8,264 nt of DNA from Nitrospirota bacterium (lineage in GTDB: Bacteria > Nitrospirota_A > Leptospirillia > Leptospirillales > Leptospirillaceae). The position numbers were made by a program, and so were the translations under genes. Location: assembly GCA_021795275.1 (NCBI GenBank), contig JAJYPO010000096.1, forward strand, positions 1-8,264, read 5' to 3'. Shown piece by piece: positions 7,650 through 8,264 of the stretch. Each line of letters opens with the position of its first letter. Positions within the stretch are counted from its first letter, which is position 1. The notes under the pieces are model-generated. The model was not told the origin of the DNA, made no database searches, and was given only the letters and a program-made list of their open reading frames with translations.

Positions 7650-7835
7650 TGTCCCTGTCAGGGATGGTTGAAAACCCTCACCTTCAGGTGAAGAAAGATT
7701 GGCGAAGTGGACGAAGTCCATGAGCCGTCTTTGTCTTTTTAGGGTGGCAAAGGACGTTCACCGAGTTAAAGTCGTCTTCAAGACGACCCAATGCTGGAGT
7801 ACCATACAAATCCCTCGCCTTACAGGCGAGGGTTC
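7650..7835 (+). ncRNA. Candidate structured RNA, omega-RNA/HEARO-like
   Basis: Most of the 335-base stretch after the restriction gene is packed with hairpins in one register: TCCCTGTCAGGGA (7652-7664); TCACC-TTCA-GGTGA (7678-7691); TGGAC-gaa-GTCCA (7708-7720), enclosed by GGC (7701-7703) and GCC (7724-7726); GTCTTTG/CAAAGGAC (7727-7733 with 7748-7755, one bulge); GTCGTCTT-C-AAGACGAC (7771-7787); and an eight-pair stem CCCTCGCC-TTACA-GGCGAGGG (7812-7832). Single-stranded links such as GGCGAAG, TGAGCC and CACCGAGTTAAA look like conserved RNA joints. This arrangement reminds me of the omega-RNAs (HEARO) that accompany IscB/TnpB nucleases in IS200/IS605-type elements, whose ends also carry a GC-rich hairpin. 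The plus orientation is a guess from that resemblance. No IscB or TnpB reading frame is next to it. It could instead be another mobile-element end or a 3' untranslated structure of the restriction gene. Boundaries are approximate. Confidence 0.5.
7812..7832 (+). repeat. Strong GC-rich hairpin at end of structured region
   Basis: An eight-base perfect stem (7812-7819 with 7825-7832) closes a TTACA loop and is followed by TTCTTAATTA. The T-run is short, so it could act as a weak intrinsic terminator for the restriction transcript or the RNA. Equally it fits the subterminal hairpin recognised by Y1 transposases at the end of IS200/IS605-type elements. Nineteen bases further on, a second small palindrome GCGAC-A-GTCGC (7851-7861) follows. 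Confidence 0.6.
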
Positions 7836-7916
7836 TTAATTACAACGATTGCGACAGTCGCTTCTACCGCATTCCAGGCTCCAATCAAGCCCCAACCACC
7901 AGGTTTGGGAGCAATG

Positions 7917-8114
7917 ATGTATTCTGATCCGGTTCTGGCAGGCGCATTCATGGTATCCAACAGGTTCTCTCGGGAGGTTCCCAATCTTAATGACCTTGTA
8001 GAAACTATTCTAGCTGATGAAGAATTCGGACTGATTGCGCCATGTGAAGGAGAACTTGATCCAATGATTTTCCATCTTAGGGGCGGATTCCGTTTGCCAG
8101 GGAAGGAAATATAA
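7917..8114 (+). CDS. Doubtful short ORF, hypothetical 65-residue protein
   Basis: The frame is open from 7791 to the TAA ending at 8114, but its first 14 codons lie inside the structured RNA and end hairpin, so a start there is unlikely. ATG 7917 has GGGAG (7907-7911) 5 bases upstream, which makes it the better start and gives 65 residues; ATG 7914 is too close to that site. The product has a mixed, globular-looking composition (for example PNLNDLVETILADEEFG) without membrane segments or motifs I recognise. The reading frame also continues upstream to about 7838, so it may be the 3' remnant of a longer gene cut by insertion of the hairpin-rich element. It lies 68 bases before the next gene on the same strand. 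I cannot assign a function, and it may not be translated. Confidence 0.3.
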   Translation: MYSDPVLAGAFMVSNRFSREVPNLNDLVETILADEEFGLIAPCEGELDPMIFHLRGGFRLPGKEI

Positions 8115-8182
8115 CTTCTCGACACCCTAAACGAAAAATCTTGTTCAATAGACGATCAGTCACAAAGGAGTCTGTACAAACA

Positions 8183-8264
8183 ATGGACTCAGAATCTGAT
8201 GAGGAACTTCAAAAGAATCTCAACCTAGGCGGAAAGATCACCGATTGGGGGGGATTTGAAAAGT
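8183..8264 (+). CDS. 5' end of a gene, possibly Mrr-like restriction endonuclease
   Basis: Only 27 codons are visible before the right edge. The start ATG at 8183 follows a strong AAAGGAG (8164-8170) at 12 bases, slightly long, and no alternative in-frame start is available nearer to it. The protein opens acidic (MDSESDEELQKN) and continues LGGKITDWGGFEK. From memory this resembles the beginning of a family of small restriction endonuclease (Mrr-like, PD-(D/E)xK) proteins in which DWGGFEKLV precedes the nuclease core. No catalytic residue is inside the window, so that assignment is tentative, but it fits the setting next to a restriction-modification gene. That a gene starts here is more certain than what it encodes. 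Confidence 0.55.
   Translation, partial: MDSESDEELQKNLNLGGKITDWGGFEK

Noticed and set aside
7650..7862. CRISPR array
   Set aside because: The hairpins differ from one another in sequence and there is no regularly spaced direct repeat.
7820..8125. Minus-strand open frame of 101 codons opposite the short ORF
   Set aside because: It has no recognisable motif and no good ribosome site, and it is antisense to the plus frame, whose composition is more protein-like. It also ends within the hairpin.

Overview
This is an accessory, defence-type stretch of a bacterial chromosome or plasmid. Base composition is mixed: the first kilobase and the core of the large gene are GC-rich, while the intergenic regions and part of the large gene are clearly richer in AT. 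That mosaic, together with the gene content, suggests a horizontally acquired island. I cannot name the organism from the sequence. The style (GC-rich coding, clear AAGGAG/GGAGG ribosome sites, a few GTG starts) is generic Gram-negative or Nitrospirota-like, and any closer assignment would be a guess.

Layout. (1) Minus strand, cut by the left edge: a Lon-like AAA+ ATPase read leftward from 1043. (2) 1044-1176: a divergent control region with an AT-rich island. (3) 1177-1830 plus: a 217-residue protein that I read as two ribbon-helix-helix (RHH) folds in one chain, i.e. a single-chain pseudo-dimeric DNA-binding protein. (4) 1922-2605 plus: a small class I SAM-dependent methyltransferase-like protein starting at GTG. 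(5) 2674-7581 plus: a 1635-residue single-polypeptide restriction-modification enzyme of the Type ISP (LlaGI/LlaBIII) kind, with Mrr-like nuclease, SF2 helicase/translocase, helical coupler, gamma-class N6-adenine methyltransferase and C-terminal target recognition domain. (6) About 7650-7835: a dense series of hairpins that looks like a structured RNA, most like the omega-RNA/HEARO RNAs of IS200/IS605-type elements, without an adjacent IscB or TnpB gene. (7) 7917-8114: a short doubtful ORF. (8) From 8183 to the right edge: the first 27 codons of another gene, possibly an Mrr-like restriction endonuclease.

How the parts may work together. The Type ISP enzyme is self-sufficient: it methylates its site on one strand, and on unmodified DNA it translocates and cleaves. 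The upstream small methyltransferase and the tandem-RHH protein lie on the same strand with gaps of 91 and 68 bases and no convincing terminator, so they may be co-expressed with it. The RHH protein is the natural candidate regulator of the divergent promoter region between itself and the AAA+ gene, but this is inference. The most unusual items are the tandem RHH protein paired divergently with a Lon-like ATPase, and the orphan structured RNA between two restriction-type genes.
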